Origin: Rhodosorus marinus
Taxonomy: Eukaryota > Rhodophyta > Stylonematophyceae > Stylonematales > Stylonemataceae
Direction: 5' to 3'
DNA: 64,000 nt
NCBI GenBank assembly: GCA_029953675.1
Contig: JAMWBK010000013.1
Coordinates: 806,001-870,000 of the forward strand
The notes beneath the pieces are model-generated. The model was not told where the DNA came from. It saw nothing but the letters and a program-made list of their open reading frames with translations, and ran no database searches. The first letter of the stretch is position 1. Each line of letters starts with the position of its first letter. Positions 20,026 to 31,673 of this stretch are shown here, piece after piece. The translations under genes and the position numbers were made by a program.

Positions 20026-22811
20026 TCCATTTATTCAGAGGCTAACTACCCTGAGAAGCGAGAGACAAGACGCTGATGACGCGCGTCCACAAAGCATAGT
20101 TGGAGCACCACAGGGTCAAAGAAAGTTCCGTGAGCAGACTATCTAAACGCCCTGGGTCGTTGCGAAACAGAGCTCGCAGCCAGCGAGAACCTACACTATC
20201 TATCAAGCCAAAGCACTCAATAATGAGGGGGACGAACCGGTATGTCACCGCCGAATCGCGAAAGGTAGGGTTTGACATCGCTGCCGCGTACTGCGAATCT
20301 TTAACTTGCCGCATGGACCGAGCTGCAGCTCCTCGACGTCGAGCCGACGCAGGCAGGTACCTGGTCGTCTGAGGACAAGGGATGGAGAGGTCAATGTACT
20401 CACTGCGACGCGCATTGAGGTCAGTCACAACGAGTTCCGCCACCCGCTGTACCGTTGGGGCGTCACTCTCATCAGCAATTTCCGATGCCACTGCCAGAAG
20501 GACCTCATACTCCACTTCTCGGTCCGTACCGAGCGATTGAGTACGAAGGTAGCGGAAAAGCAAGTGATTGAGCCGCGCGCGCGTCTGGTCCGGGCCTCTT
20601 GAACCTCCGCACAAGACGCCAACAGATGCGCACCATAATCACCCCACGGCACATTGGCCCCGCACAATGCGCATCTAGAATCCTGCTCAACAGGCCAAGG
20701 GGGTTGCGGCATACCCACTTAAAGTCGTAAGCTTACACGAAGTTCGAGATCGGTAAGCGCCAACCGCGGATACGCAGGTATGACCGTGAAGAGACGGGAG
20801 CTGAGACCCCCCCCGAAACCGCGCAGGCGAGCTAAAATCGACGCCGAGCACGAAGGTAAACTCAGAAGGATGGCATACGAGTGCCGATGTATGTCCCACG
20901 AAGGGTTTTTTGTGGATTAACTCGGTCCTCGAAGGGGCCGGACCCAACCGGGAAACGCCCTCCTCTGGCCGTCTCAACGGCACAGCCACGGCGTCAACAT
21001 CCTCGGCGGTTTCTACACCATTTCCAACACACGGTGCTGCAGCAGAGACTCCCGAACGCTGGCCACCGAGGGAGTCAAGAACTGCCCCCCAGGAATCGCA
21101 ACGAGCCACTCGGCACGGCGGTACATTGTTGAAAAGGCGGCCTCCAGTTCCGCAAAAAACCCCCCGAGCCGTTGGGCGAGAGTCCCGTCCAGCCGCCCAA
21201 CCCGAAGTCCATTCAACAAACCACTCACATGCGGATCACACTCCGTAGACCATGTACTAAGCGCATTGGCCCACGAACTCACCACAGCCGCCGGCTGGAT
21301 CGCCGCGTAAGATCCCACAGCCAGCCCGCCCAACCGCACGGGCAACGCGATCTGCCGGTGAAGGACGTCCTTTTCTGCATCCCCGAAAACAGATAGCTCA
21401 GCATCCATCAGCGTGCCTAGCACGTCCCTCGCTCGTCGGTCTGCGCGGAGCGCCAGCCAAGACCCCCACTCGGAGGATAGCTGCCGCAAAAAATAGGTCA
21501 GCCTCTGGCACGCGCTGAACCGGAAGATGAGCAGAGCGGTCTGGAGGTACCCTTCTGGGAGACTGCACAGCTCAGCCAGGAGCTCATCATGATGACTCAG
21601 GAGCGCGGAGAGGCTGCGTTCAACAAATATCGGGGTGCCTACGGGGACACCGAACAGAAGGAAGCCCTCAGCTCGCCGAATTTCTCGGAACCTGGATGGA
21701 ACCGCGTCCGCGGTGCAGTGAGACCACCCCCCCCCCAGAAGTCGCACTTGGCATGGTTGATACGCAGCCCCACCAAGGAAGCCACCTCGCCGAGAAAATC
21801 ATAGGCCGGCACCAGATCGTCGGGAGTGCCAAGAAGCGTCACATCGTCATGGAAGGCGACTGCACGGACCCGCGGGAACTGATGTTTCAGCCGCAACAGC
21901 ACCAGTTGCAATCCACAGGCGTGCAGGAACGGCCCTAAGGGATCGCCCTGCTGCACACCCGTATGAGCCGCAAAGGTGTGGCTCTCGGCACCCAAGGTGA
22001 CAAATCGGGGCCCGTTCGGCGCTTCACCATATACGCGGCGTAAGAACGGGAAGCCAGAGGGGGAAAGCTGACGAACTACCTCAAGCGCGTGTGCTCGAGA
22101 CACACTGTTAAACGCGTTGGCGAAATCCACAGAAAGCGTGCCCAAGGGCTCATCGCGGAGACCGTCCAGCTGCAGGATACGCGTTATAAGTTTACAGCCA
22201 CCTGAATAGCCGACACCGACCTGGGTCAACTCAAAAAAAACCCTGGCCTCCCTAGTGAGCTGACGCGATAGAAAGCGGCTCGCCAGCTTCCGCAATGCTT
22301 CGCACATCCCGATTGGCCGAAGGGAAGGCGTCTGGTCGGAATGTCCAGGTTTGGGCAAGAGGACCAGTTGGGAGCGCGACAATAGTGCCCAGGCCTCTCC
22401 GCAAAAATCGTCCCCATTGACAAGACCCTCCAGTACCCGCGCAAGGGCGTCCAGCCCTTCTTCACCCAACCAGTGAAAAAGTTCGACCCGGAGTCCTGAG
22501 GGACCAGGTGCACGACCTTTCCGGGCGGACCGGAGCAGAGCCAGAACCTCATCCGGCCGAACAAGCAACCGACCCCTACCGCGTGAGGAATCGACAAAAG
22601 GATGTAAGACACGCTGGAACTCAGAGTTCCAACTCACGTCGCGCGCAGGGAACAACGCGGCGACTGGATCAGCCAGGTCAGTCCGATACGGCTCGACTGA
22701 AGCGCCTTGCGGGAGGATGGCCGCCCCACGCCGAATATCCCCCTGTGCCACTGCTGCCTTTTCCCGTACCTGCCTACGGGAACGAGAAGAAGGTGAAGTC
22801 CCGCACGAAGT
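20026..22811 (-). mobile_element. Longest family B copy: most of ORF2 with reverse transcriptase
   Basis: 2.8 kb on - strand from the 3' end (20026) to the RT N-terminal region. RT motifs: GRAPGPSGLRVELFHWLG, RPIGMCEALRKLASRFL, QVGVGYSGGCKLI, TLSVDFANAFNSVSR, TGVQQGDPLGPFLHACGLQL and the catalytic FHDD (21843-21854). Then come a thumb/connector (LPVRLGGLAVGSYAAIQPAA), the CCHC knuckle with PQPPWPVEQDSRCALCGANV, RTRR, and the endonuclease segment VAELVVTDLNARRSEYIDLS. At least three frameshifts split it into ORFs at 22868-21639, 21747-21013, 21109-20687 and 20614-20042. The 5' end is joined head-to-head to a + strand family B 3' end. Confidence 0.82.
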
Positions 22812-23232
22812 GGATCTCGTTGTGACTGACCTCAATGCGCGTAGCAGTGAGTACATTGACCACTCCATCCCTTGTCCTCAGGCGACCAGGTACCTGCCTG
22901 CGTCGGCTCGACGTCGAGGAGCTGCAGCTCGGTCCATGCGGCAAGTTAAAGATTCGCAGTACGCGGCAGCGATGTCAAACCCTACCTTTCGCGATTCGAC
23001 AGTGACATACGGGTTCGTCCCCTCATTATTGAACGCTTTGGCTTGATAGATAGTGTAGGTTCTCGCTGGCTGCGAGCTCTGTTTCGCAACGACCCAGGGC
23101 GTTTAGATAGTCTGCTCACGGAGCTTTTTTTGACCCTGTGGCGCTCCAAATCTGTTTTGTTTGTGGACGCGCGTCATCAGCGTCTTGTCTCTCGCTTCTC
23201 AGGGTAGTTAGCCTCTGAATAAACGGATCAAG
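22812..23232 (+). mobile_element. Family B 3' end, head-to-head with the RT copy
   Basis: Begins at DLVVTDLNARSSEYIDHSIP and ends CTGAATAAACGGATCA. A one-base loss near 23015 breaks the frame. Confidence 0.78.
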
Positions 23233-24595
23233 TGGAAGATGCGACACTAGCGAGGTATAAAGATTCTAAGAAAGCAAAGTCCCCCGCTAGAAAAGACTGA
23301 ACTTTGCGCTAATTGGACATGCATCGCGCCCCTGGGAGACCGTGAGCACTAGCCGAGGAAAAACAAACAAAAGCTTCCAAGCAAGTGCTGGTTGAGGATG
23401 GTCGGCCACCTCCATAAGCAGGAAATCCAAAAGAAACGCTTCTGCGCAAACGGTGAAGGAGAGAGACTGGGGGCGAACGAGCCCTCGCAAAGAGGGATAC
23501 CCCCAGAAGGAAAACGCCCAACAAAACCTTCGAACCAAGAGAAAAGGCGAGAACGCCAGTCCTCAAAGCTACCTGGGCTCGGAAAGAAAGCAGGAAGCTC
23601 GCAACGTTCCCTAAAAGACTAAGATATCCTGCTCCCTCACCATGGAGGAAGCGTCTACGAGATGCGAATCCGCAACGGAATCAGAAGAATTTCCCCCCGC
23701 AACTGGGGCCAAGAAGGGGCCTTGTGCGGAGGGGCACACAAAGAGGAGAGGGATGCATAGATAGCCCCTAAGGAGCCGGAGACCCTCCCCCGGACGCCAA
23801 AGGGCGAAGGGGTGCTCGGCTCAATGGCGAGCGGGTCCATCTCTGGATCGTAATTTACATCCATTGAGGGTAGTTCCCCCACGTCGTCACAAGGCTCCGC
23901 ACCGGCAGAAAGACGCCCAGCGGGAAACACCTGAGCAAAGTCAGGATGATTCTCCAAAAGCGAAGTTTCCGAGGCGAGGAAATCTTGGACCGCAGCATGG
24001 AGGAAACCCCTATTTGGGAGCCGATCTAGCAGGTTTTTCTGAACCCTTGAAAGCCGTTCAAAATGGGCCGAAACCGCCAAGGCAGAATGTCCTCTGCGCG
24101 AGCGCCAAGGAGATCCGAAGGGGCGAGGGATTCCGCAGAGAAACGATCAAAATCAAGCATTAAAGAAACACGGGCGCCTGTCAAAACCTTATTCGCTAAA
24201 ACAGGTCTCTGCGCAGGAGGCGCTTTCAACAAAGTAGATAGGATTTGGTGCGCAGTATCTGTCACCAAGAAGCAAGCATGGGGTCCCGAAAAATCAACGT
24301 AGAGAAAATCGCGGGGCGACGCGCCGAGACACGAGGCCATCGTGTCACGGAAATCGCGAACAGGAATGCGGGCCCATTAGCGCGAGGAGAGCTGGGGCCG
24401 CACGTTGGCCATCACAACCCAACGGAGAGGAGATATGGTCCGTTTAACAGAGTCAACGGCAGGCTCAGGAGGGAATGTACGTACCAGGGCCTCCGCGCGG
24501 GCCTCGACGGACCCACGACGGAGCACTTAGGAGTAGGAAGGCCGCACCGGGCGGGTAGCGGCGGCAGGGGGCACAGGACCAGACACAGAAGAGTC
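23233..24595 (-). mobile_element. Family B ORF1 C-terminal part and ORF2 N-terminal part
   Basis: On - strand, reading 24595 to 23233. The ORF1 segment MASCLGASPRDFLYVDFSGP, HACFLVTDTAHQ and VSLMLDFDRFSAESL is homologous to family A ORF1. It continues as MAVSAHFERLSRVQKNLLDRL (24080 on) and ends near LRGEILL. The ORF2 start region follows (RTGVLAFSLGSKVLL, RLRRSVSFGF). Frames are broken. This is the only family B ORF1 in the window. Confidence 0.72.
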
Positions 24596-24809
24596 GGCCC
24601 CCTCATTGTTGAGGCCTTTGGCTTGATAGATAGTGTAGGTTCTCTCTGGCTGCGAGCCCTGTTTCGCAACGACCCAGGGCGTTTAGATAGTCTGCTCACG
24701 GAGCTTTCTTTGACCCTGTAGCGCTCCAATTCTGTTTTGTTTGTGGACGCGCGTCATCAGCGTCTTGTCTCTCGCTTCTCAGGGTAGTTAGCCGCTGAAT
24801 AAATGGATC
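24596..24809 (+). mobile_element. Family B 3' end
   Basis: Encodes PLIVEAFGLIDSVGSLWLRALFRND to LTLW, a TAG, then the usual end GCTGAATAAATGGATC. It abuts family C at 24810; this junction recurs in reverse orientation at 20025/20026. Confidence 0.78.
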
Positions 24810-27689
24810 TAAGGCAAAGATCCTGAAGACGCTGTTCCGGGGTGCAGGGGGTGCGTATGCCCCTCGGGACCATCTGCGACGGGCAACAGCTTTGCTTGCT
24901 AACGAAACCCAACCACGAGCCGGCACACCTGCGTCTCCGGCCGATCGGCATGGTCGAGAGTCTACGGAAGCTCGGCGGGAGGTGGCTATGCAAGCGCCTA
25001 CGCCAGCGAGTCACCGCTTTTATGGCGCCTTGGCAGGTGGGGGTGGGATTTTCCAGGGGTTGCGAACTGAGCACTCATGCGATCGAGCTCGAGCGAGCCA
25101 GTAGGCCGGACTGGGGCGTTTTGGTGGTTGACTTCCGCAACGCGTTCAAAAGCGTCTCGCGGACGCCTGCCTTGGAGGTGATTCGAAGGGCATTCCCGGA
25201 GGCGTGGCCGTTCCTATCCGGTATTTACGGAGTAGGGAGCCTCCCTTACTTGACGACGCAGGGCTCTGTTTTCGCAGCACGTACTGGCGTTCAACAGGGT
25301 GATCCTTGTGGGCCTGTACTTTACGCCTATGCCTTGCAGCTGGTGCTCCAGCTCCGTTTATTCAGAGGCTAGCTACCCTGAGAAGCGAGAGACAAGACGC
25401 TGATGACGCGCGTCCACAAACAAAGCAGAATTGGAGCGCCACAGGGTCAAAGAAGGCTCCGTGAGCAGACTATCCAAACGCCCTCAGTCGTTGCGAAACA
25501 GAGCTCGCAGCCAGCGAGAACCTACACTGTCTATCAAGCCAAAGCACTCAATAATGAAGGGGACGAACCGGTATGTCACCGCCTAATCGCGAAAGGTAGG
25601 GTTTGACATCGCTGCCGCGTACTGCGAATCTTTCACTTGCCGCATGGACCGAGCTGCAGCTCCTCGACGTTGAGCCGACGCAGGCAGGTACCTGGTGGCC
25701 TGGAGACAAGGGATGGGGAGGTCAATGTACTCACTGCGACGCGCATTGAGGTCAGTCACAACGAGATCCGCCACCCGCTGTACCGCAGGGGCGTCACTCT
25801 CATCAGCAATTTCCAGCGACTGGCGGCTGAGGTGCCGGAGCTTCGCATCTGTGCTTACCATGACGACGTGGCGTTGCTGGGCACCCCTGAGCACTTGGCT
25901 CGGGGATTGACCCAAATCAAAGGAATCGCACATGGAGTAGGTCTAACCGTGGAACCCGAAAAATGCCGTTTTCTCGGCCCGCGGGCTCCCTGCAACCTAG
26001 TCTCTGAGCCTTTGGTGAACGTCCGGGGCTCGAGCACCATGGCGTCGGTTTGGGGAATGACAACTTTGTCCAAGACTCTTGCGAACGAGTTTTAGCACGC
26101 CATAAGCAGCTCAACGACGCTGCTTTTGAGAGCGCCTACCGGACAGCATGCTCCAATCGGCTTGCCTGCTCTCCCGCTTTTGTGCCGGCCCCCGACTGAA
26201 TTACTGAATGCGACGCCTTCCCTCGCACTGGGGCTCCTGAATGTCAGCCAAGGCGGACGAGGCGATGCTGAAGCACTGGGGAACGCTTTTGGATGAACCC
26301 CTGGATGTGGAAGCGGCTCCTGACGGGGACCTAATTCGTGGCCAGATTGCCCTACCTTTACGATTAGGCGGATTTGGAGTCGCCGACCGGTGGACTCGTA
26401 CGCTCGCCTGCGGCGGTCGCTCCTCCGCATCGCACCCTGGTGAGTTTTCGGATGCGAAGTGCTTGCCTTTTGGCTAGAGCACTGACTAGCGAAGACCCCA
26501 TGGCCCTTCCGCCACCGCTTTTGAGTATCTACGATGCTCTGCAACAGGCGTTAAGTAGAAGATCCGTTTATTCAGAAACGGATGAGTAAGTGCAACGCCG
26601 TGCCGGACGAGAGCCGATCCAGATTTCGCTCCTGGAAGGAGCTGTTATGGGGACGAACTGAGGCACTCGAAGACTCTCCCATCGACAGAGTACTCGCGGA
26701 CGAGGGGAAAGCTAGCCCCGGGTCTCCGGTTGCCGATTACCCTGGTCTGAGCCGATTGTGGAGCTCGCGCACTGATGTGATTCAACATAGCCTCACCTGT
26801 GGCCAACAAAGTGCCGCTCACACAATCTTGCTCAACTCTCCCCTCACTCCGTCTACCACCGCTCGCCTCCGCGGCATGGGAGGCCATCTATCACATTTGT
26901 GGTTAACGACGATGATGATCCGTTTCGACCCTGCCGCCATCACTGGGTCACCGCCTAGATGCCTTCCAGTTTAGCTCTGCCGTGCGGATCTACCTGGGTT
27001 TGCCACAAGCTCCGTGGCACTCTAATCGGCCGTCTTTCTGTCAGGGATGTGAGAGTCGGAACGATGCTTGTGGTTACCATTTCTTAGGTTCACGCGGACT
27101 GTTGAGAGGTCTTCGTACGAGGCGTCACACTCGCTTCAAGTACATTCTCAGTGAATATTTGACTCGGGTAGGGCATACGGTTGAGGTGGAATCGGAACTA
27201 CCCAGATCGGTCTGATAGGGCACCGCCCCGCTGTATCGCAGATCTCCTCGTCTCCGATGCTGCCGCCAGACGCTCAGCATATGCTGACCTCGCGATTACA
27301 TGCCCTGTGGCAAGCGCCCCTCTCACGGCTGCCGCCCGCCGCCGGGGAGCAGCTGCTTCGGCCCTTCGCCGCGTGAAGGAACGACGGTATGCTGAGAGTG
27401 TGGCCAGTCTGCCTCGCGCTGAAGGTCGCTGCCACCGGTTCCAGCGTTTCATTGTGGAAAGCTTTGGTCACGTGGAGAAGGCGGGTTTGGAGTGGTTTCG
27501 GAAATGTTTCACTGAGCATCCTGTTGAATACTTGGAACTTTTGCGGCGTTTAAGTGTCTCTCTGTGGCGATATTCGAGCAGCATGCTTGCCGAGGCGCGC
27601 CATCGGTGCCTGGGTTTGCACGCTTCCCTACCTAGTTCTTAGTTCCTTTTCACGGTTTGCGTAGCGCTTTAGGCTATGCCAATAAAGCC
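24810..27689 (+). mobile_element. Family C retrotransposon with RT, CCHC and endonuclease, split by a family B insertion
   Basis: The best family C copy. RT: QLCLLTKPNHE, RPIGMVESLRKLGGRW, WGVLVVDFRNAFKSVSR, TGVQQGDPCGPVLYAYALQLVLQ, then the insert 25353-25811, then RLAAEVPELRI and the catalytic YHDD (25856-25867) VALLGTPEH. After a decayed connector come LGLPQAPWHSNRPSFCQGCE (CCHC knuckle), RGLRTRRHTRFKYIL, IADLLVSDAA, YADLAITCPVAS, LRRVKERRYAE and FIVESFGHVEKAGLEWFRKC, ending at SLPSS. The 3' end is TTTAGGCTATGCCAATAAAGCC. Several stops and shifts make it inactive. Two micro-patches resembling the family B tip (GATCCGTTT) sit at about 26559-26575 and 26912-26926. Confidence 0.8.
25353..25811 (-). 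mobile_element. Family B insertion within family C RT (6-bp target duplication)
   Basis: A 459-bp 5'-truncated family B 3' end on - strand, flanked by TCCAGC at 25347-25352 and 25812-25817. Removing it restores continuous RT coding (LQLVLQ then RLAAEVPEL), so the insertion is younger than its host. Confidence 0.88.
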
Positions 27690-27690
27690 A

Positions 27691-27935
27691 GCTCATCGCC
27701 TGACACCTCTGGTCATTGAGTGCTTTGGGTTTATGGATTCCGCTGGTCTCGTTGGCCTCGGGAATTGTTCCGCGAAGGCCCTGACCGTCTGTCCTCGTTG
27801 TTTACCCGTCTAAGTTTCTTGCTGTAGCGTATGAACGCTGCTTTGATGTTGGAGGGCCTCGATCTTCACCGCGCTTAGTCTTTTTTTTTTCGCTCGGGGT
27901 GTTTTTCGTTCAGCCTCCGATTAAATAAATTCATC
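27691..27935 (+). mobile_element. Family A-related 3' end
   Basis: Encodes LVIECFGFMDS-like and LSSLFTRLSFLL-like segments and ends in CAGCCTCCGATTAAATAAATTCATCG. Frames are broken and it directly abuts the end of family C. Confidence 0.65.
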
Positions 27936-27939
27936 GATT

Positions 27940-28684
27940 TTGTAGCGAGATTCAATGTCTATTAATAGACTTATCCGCAGCCCGGCCCTGGAAACAGAAA
28001 TTAGGGGATCGGTGGATTTATCTCAGTAGGAGGTACGTTTCTCTTTTTCTAGCGAACTCTCTATAGTTCCGTATGTGCTCATTGATTATGCGTTTTTTGA
28101 ATGCGTTTTTAGCGCATGCCTGATGGCCTCAGCGTTTTCTCATAATCACACCAGTTGAACTGTCTCAGCTTGGTTTTTGCAGTTTGTTTTAGAGTTTTTA
28201 TAAAACTTCAGTGGACCGGAAGCCCCGGGGAACACTCGGAGTACCGATACATCGTTTACGGCTAGACTCTTTAATGAAATTTCGCGGTGGTGGTTGTTGT
28301 TGTTGTTTTGCTTTGTTGTGATCGGACGTTTCATGCTCGAGCACAAAGTCGTCTATGAATCCAATCGTATTGCTGACGTCACTGTCTTTGCTCTCGTATG
28401 CTGGGATTTACTGCGTAGTGACGAGAACTACGATAAAACTACTGACACCGCAATAAAAGCTTGGTCCAAGATCAGGACATAATTTAGACCCAGCAAGAGA
28501 TTAAAATCACGAACAGGGAGGAGCTGCTCAAAGAATACTTCCGCATAGTTTGCGACGGGGCCCGTAGGCAATACTCACTTGCCGCCGAAATTCGTTGTGG
28601 TATCTGAGTAGACTACGAGAATAAAAACCAACATGTATGTGACGTAGTTGACATCAGCAAACCACTTCGGATTAGAGTAAATCA
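27940..28684 (+). repeat. Repeat X (second copy)
   Basis: Starts with the AATGTCTATTAATAGACTTATCC block also seen at 4262 and continues collinearly with 5450-6073. It contains a (TTG)n patch near 28294. At 28685 it meets a family A end at the same relative position as copy 1. A 62-codon ORF at 28294 is not recognised. Confidence 0.65.
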
Positions 28685-29420
28685 CTTTGTTCAATCGGAG
28701 ACTGAAAAAGAAATCGAGGGAAAAACAGGACAACGCGGGGCGAAGATCGCGAGCAGCCAACATCTAAACAAAACGTTCATACGCCACACCAGGAAACTTA
28801 AACTGGTAAACAAGCGAGGAGAGATGGTCAGGGCGTCGCGGAACAACTCCCCCAACCACTCGAGAACCAACGGAATCAATGAACCCAAAACACCCAATGA
28901 ACAAAAACTGTATCAGGCGATGAGGTAAAGCCGAAGCTCGTATTCCAGGGGATGACAAGCTCCGGCATATTTCATTCATTTGCGACGTCTCATGGTGGCA
29001 GCGGTAATTCCACGGCGCTCTCCCGCAGACGGCAAATAACCGCTAGCCTGATGTTTAGGTAGAGAAAGATCAACGTATTTAGTTCGACGGCTATGTAACG
29101 GGTGACCACGAGGTCGGCTACTCGGCGTTTGTCACTTTGGTAGTCTACTATAGGCACGGGTTTGTCTCGTTCCATTTCAAGACCGCCTTGCTAAGGTCAG
29201 GTCGAACCAGCGCTTCATCCGACGTAAATTCCAATCAACAAGAATTAAGATCTAGGAACACATTCTTGGAAGATGAATGAACCAGTTCAAATGAATGGAC
29301 TCTGCTAGTCTGGGGTTCCGTTAGCTATGTGATGTGGAGACTGAAAGAAAACAGCTTTGATGGGAAAAAAGAACTACTGCAGGCGGAGACCGCGCGCCTC
29401 CAACATCAAAGCGGCGTTGC
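28685..29420 (-). mobile_element. Diverged family A copy and a second small tip
   Basis: 28685-29290 on - strand: MERDKPVPIVDYQSDKRRVADLVV (endonuclease start), then a decayed C-terminal region (CFGFIDSVGSR, LFRD-like). 29335-29420 is another small family A tip (GTGGAGACTGAAAGAAAACAG on +). Both are non-functional. Confidence 0.62.
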
Positions 29421-29479
29421 AGGGATAATATCCAGTTCTTTAATAATTTTTCAAACGTGAGGGTTGTTTTACTGGTTTT

Positions 29480-30095
29480 TACTAGGGTAGTTTTACTAGT
29501 GGTTTTATTAGCGTGGCCGAAAGCGCCACGCTAAGCGTGAAAAGGAACTAAGAACTAGGTAGGGAAGCGTGCAAACCCAGGCGCCGATGGCGCGCCTCGG
29601 CAAGCATGCTGCTCGAATATCGCCACAGAAAGACACTCAAACGCCGCAAAAGTTCCAAGTATTCAACAGGATGCTCAGTGAAACATTTCCGCAACCACTC
29701 CAAACCCGAATTCTCCACGTGACCAAAGCTTTCCACAATGAAACGCTGGAACCGGTGGGAGCGACCCTCAGCGCGAGGCAGACTGGCCATACTCTCAGCA
29801 TACCGTCGTTCCTTCACGCAGCGAAGGGCCGAAGCAGCTGCTCCCCGGCGGCGGGCGGCAACCGTGAGATAGGCGCTTGCCACAGGGCATGTAATCGCGA
29901 GGTCAACATATGCTGAGCGTCTGGCGGCAGCATCGGAGACGAGGAGATCTGCGATACAGCGGGACGGTGCCGTGTCCGAGACCGATCTGGGCAGTTCCGA
30001 TTCCACCTCAACCGTATGCCCTACCCGAGTCAAAACTTGGTTTTTACTAGCCTAGCCTGAAGCGCTATGCAGGGCGTAAGAGGGAACGTTATGAA
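29480..30095 (-). mobile_element. Family C 3' region plus an extra tip
   Basis: 29540-30030 encodes on - strand RVGHTVEVESELPRSVSD, CIADLLVSDAA, YVDLAITCPVASAYLTVAAR, VKERRYAESMASLPRAEGRS and FIVESFGHVENSGLEWLRKC to SLPSS, open for 161 residues. The 3' end at 29480-29530 shows duplicated TTTTACTAGT-like blocks. A second tip (ACTAGCCTAGCCTGAAGCGC) lies at about 30035-30085. Confidence 0.72.
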
Positions 30096-30384
30096 CGTCT
30101 TTAGTCGGAGACTGAAAAAAAGAAACAAACGAGAAAAAAGACTACCGAAGGCGAAGATCAAGCTGCAGAACATCAAAGCAGCTGATATGCTACAGCAGGA
30201 AACCCAAACCGGATAAACATCGAGGTGAGCCGGTCGGGACGTCCGTAAAAGCTCTCGTTCTCGCCGTTGACTTCAAAAGAAGATAGATTTTTTCAGAACT
30301 AATTTTGCTTTCTGCTAGTGGATCACTGCCGGCAGCAGTCTCCATAGCACATTCGTGCAGATGACAGGGATAGACGGAGAGAGA
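30096..30384 (-). mobile_element. Family A tip and unassigned spacer
   Basis: About 30100-30230 is a diverged family A 3' end on - strand (AGTCGGAGACTGAAAAAAAG on +). The remainder to 30384 has no recognisable feature. Confidence 0.5.
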
Positions 30385-30855
30385 CGTTAGCAAACGTGGA
30401 CAGTCGAAGCGACTTCCGCCACCATGAGGATTTTGTCAAAGTTGATGATACAGTTGTCGTTCCAGCACATGGCTCTGAACATGTCGACGGAGACAATGAA
30501 CGTGCAGGCCCTAGGGGAGAGCACCGTGGATTTGCCGCTGCCAATATGAGACGTCCCAAAGAGTTGACATATGTGGGGCGCTCGTCTTCCCCATTCGTGC
30601 TTCGGCTCTAGCTCATCGCCTGGTACCTCCGGTCATTGAGTGCTTTGGGTTTAAGGATTCCGTTGGTTCTCGTTGGCTTCGGGAATTGTTCCGCGAAGGC
30701 CCTGACTGTCTGATCTCGTTATTTACCCGTTTAAGTTTCTTTCTGTGGCGAATGAACGCTGCTTTGATGTTGGAGGGGCGCGATCTTCGCCGCTCTTAGT
30801 CTGTTTTTTTTCCCTCGGGGTGTTTTCCTTCCGCTCCAATCAAATAAGTTCATTC
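30385..30855 (+). mobile_element. Repeat Y block followed by a family A-related 3' end
   Basis: 30385-30500 (TTAGCAAACGTGGACAGTCG) is homologous to 36925-37070, a second copy of this unnamed repeat (Y). From about 30500 to 30855 a + strand family A-type end follows: NMRRPKELTYVG, LVPPVIECFGF and LSFFLWRMNAALMLEG, ending CAATCAAATAAGTTCATTCAG. Confidence 0.6.
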
Positions 30856-30859
30856 AGAG

Positions 30860-31666
30860 CGGGAACTAATGTGTTCAATCGAGGCAGACACGTGTAGACT
30901 ATGAAGTGACCCAGGAGCGTTAGGGGTAACCAATTTTGATGCTTATTTAAGCCAAGCTCATTGACATACTTGCGGGGGAGACTCCAAGATAAAAGCAACA
31001 AGATACACAGAAAGGGACCATTTGTCAACAAATCTGAGCATAGGTTAGCAAGCTCAGTGACGTCAGCAATACTATTTGATTTATAAACAGCTTTGAGCTC
31101 AAGCATGAAATATCCGATCCGAACAAAACAAAACAAAAACTACCACCACGACCGCGAAATTTCACTGAAGAGTCCGGCCGCAAACGATGCATCAGGACTC
31201 TGAGTGCTCCCCGGGGGCTTAGGGTTTACTGAAATTCTATAAAAAGCGTAAAGCAAAGTGCAAAATCAAGCTGAGATAGTTCAGATGATGTGATTATGAG
31301 AAAACGCTCAAGCAATTAGGTAAGCTTACGAAAGCGCCCAATCATCACATACGGAACTATAGAGACTTCGTCAGAAAAAGAGAAAAGTACCTAATACCAA
31401 ATTTCTGCTATCCGGCGCGGGATGTCTATTAATAGACATTGAATTACGGTAGAAAAATATTGGTATTTGCGCAAGTGACAAACCTCTTTATTATTAACGA
31501 ATATGAAAGTCTCCGCGAAGGTTTCCAAACGGCCAACCGCGCCGCAGCAAAAAACTTAAACTGCGAGCACTGGTTACAATCAGGAGCGGTACGCGGTACG
31601 CAGCGTGGAGGTTGCAGTCACTCAGGTCATTGCTATTGGCGGAACGAACGAACAAGGTACATTTCA
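30860..31666 (-). repeat. Repeat X (third copy, inverted)
   Basis: Reverse complement of the X copies at 4061-6073 and 27940-28684, without the family C insertion found in the first. It includes the palindrome GTCTATTAATAGAC at about 31424-31437 and ends in GGTACATTTCA beside copy A2. A 98-codon ORF on - strand is not recognised. Confidence 0.65.
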
Positions 31667-31673
31667 GTATGAA

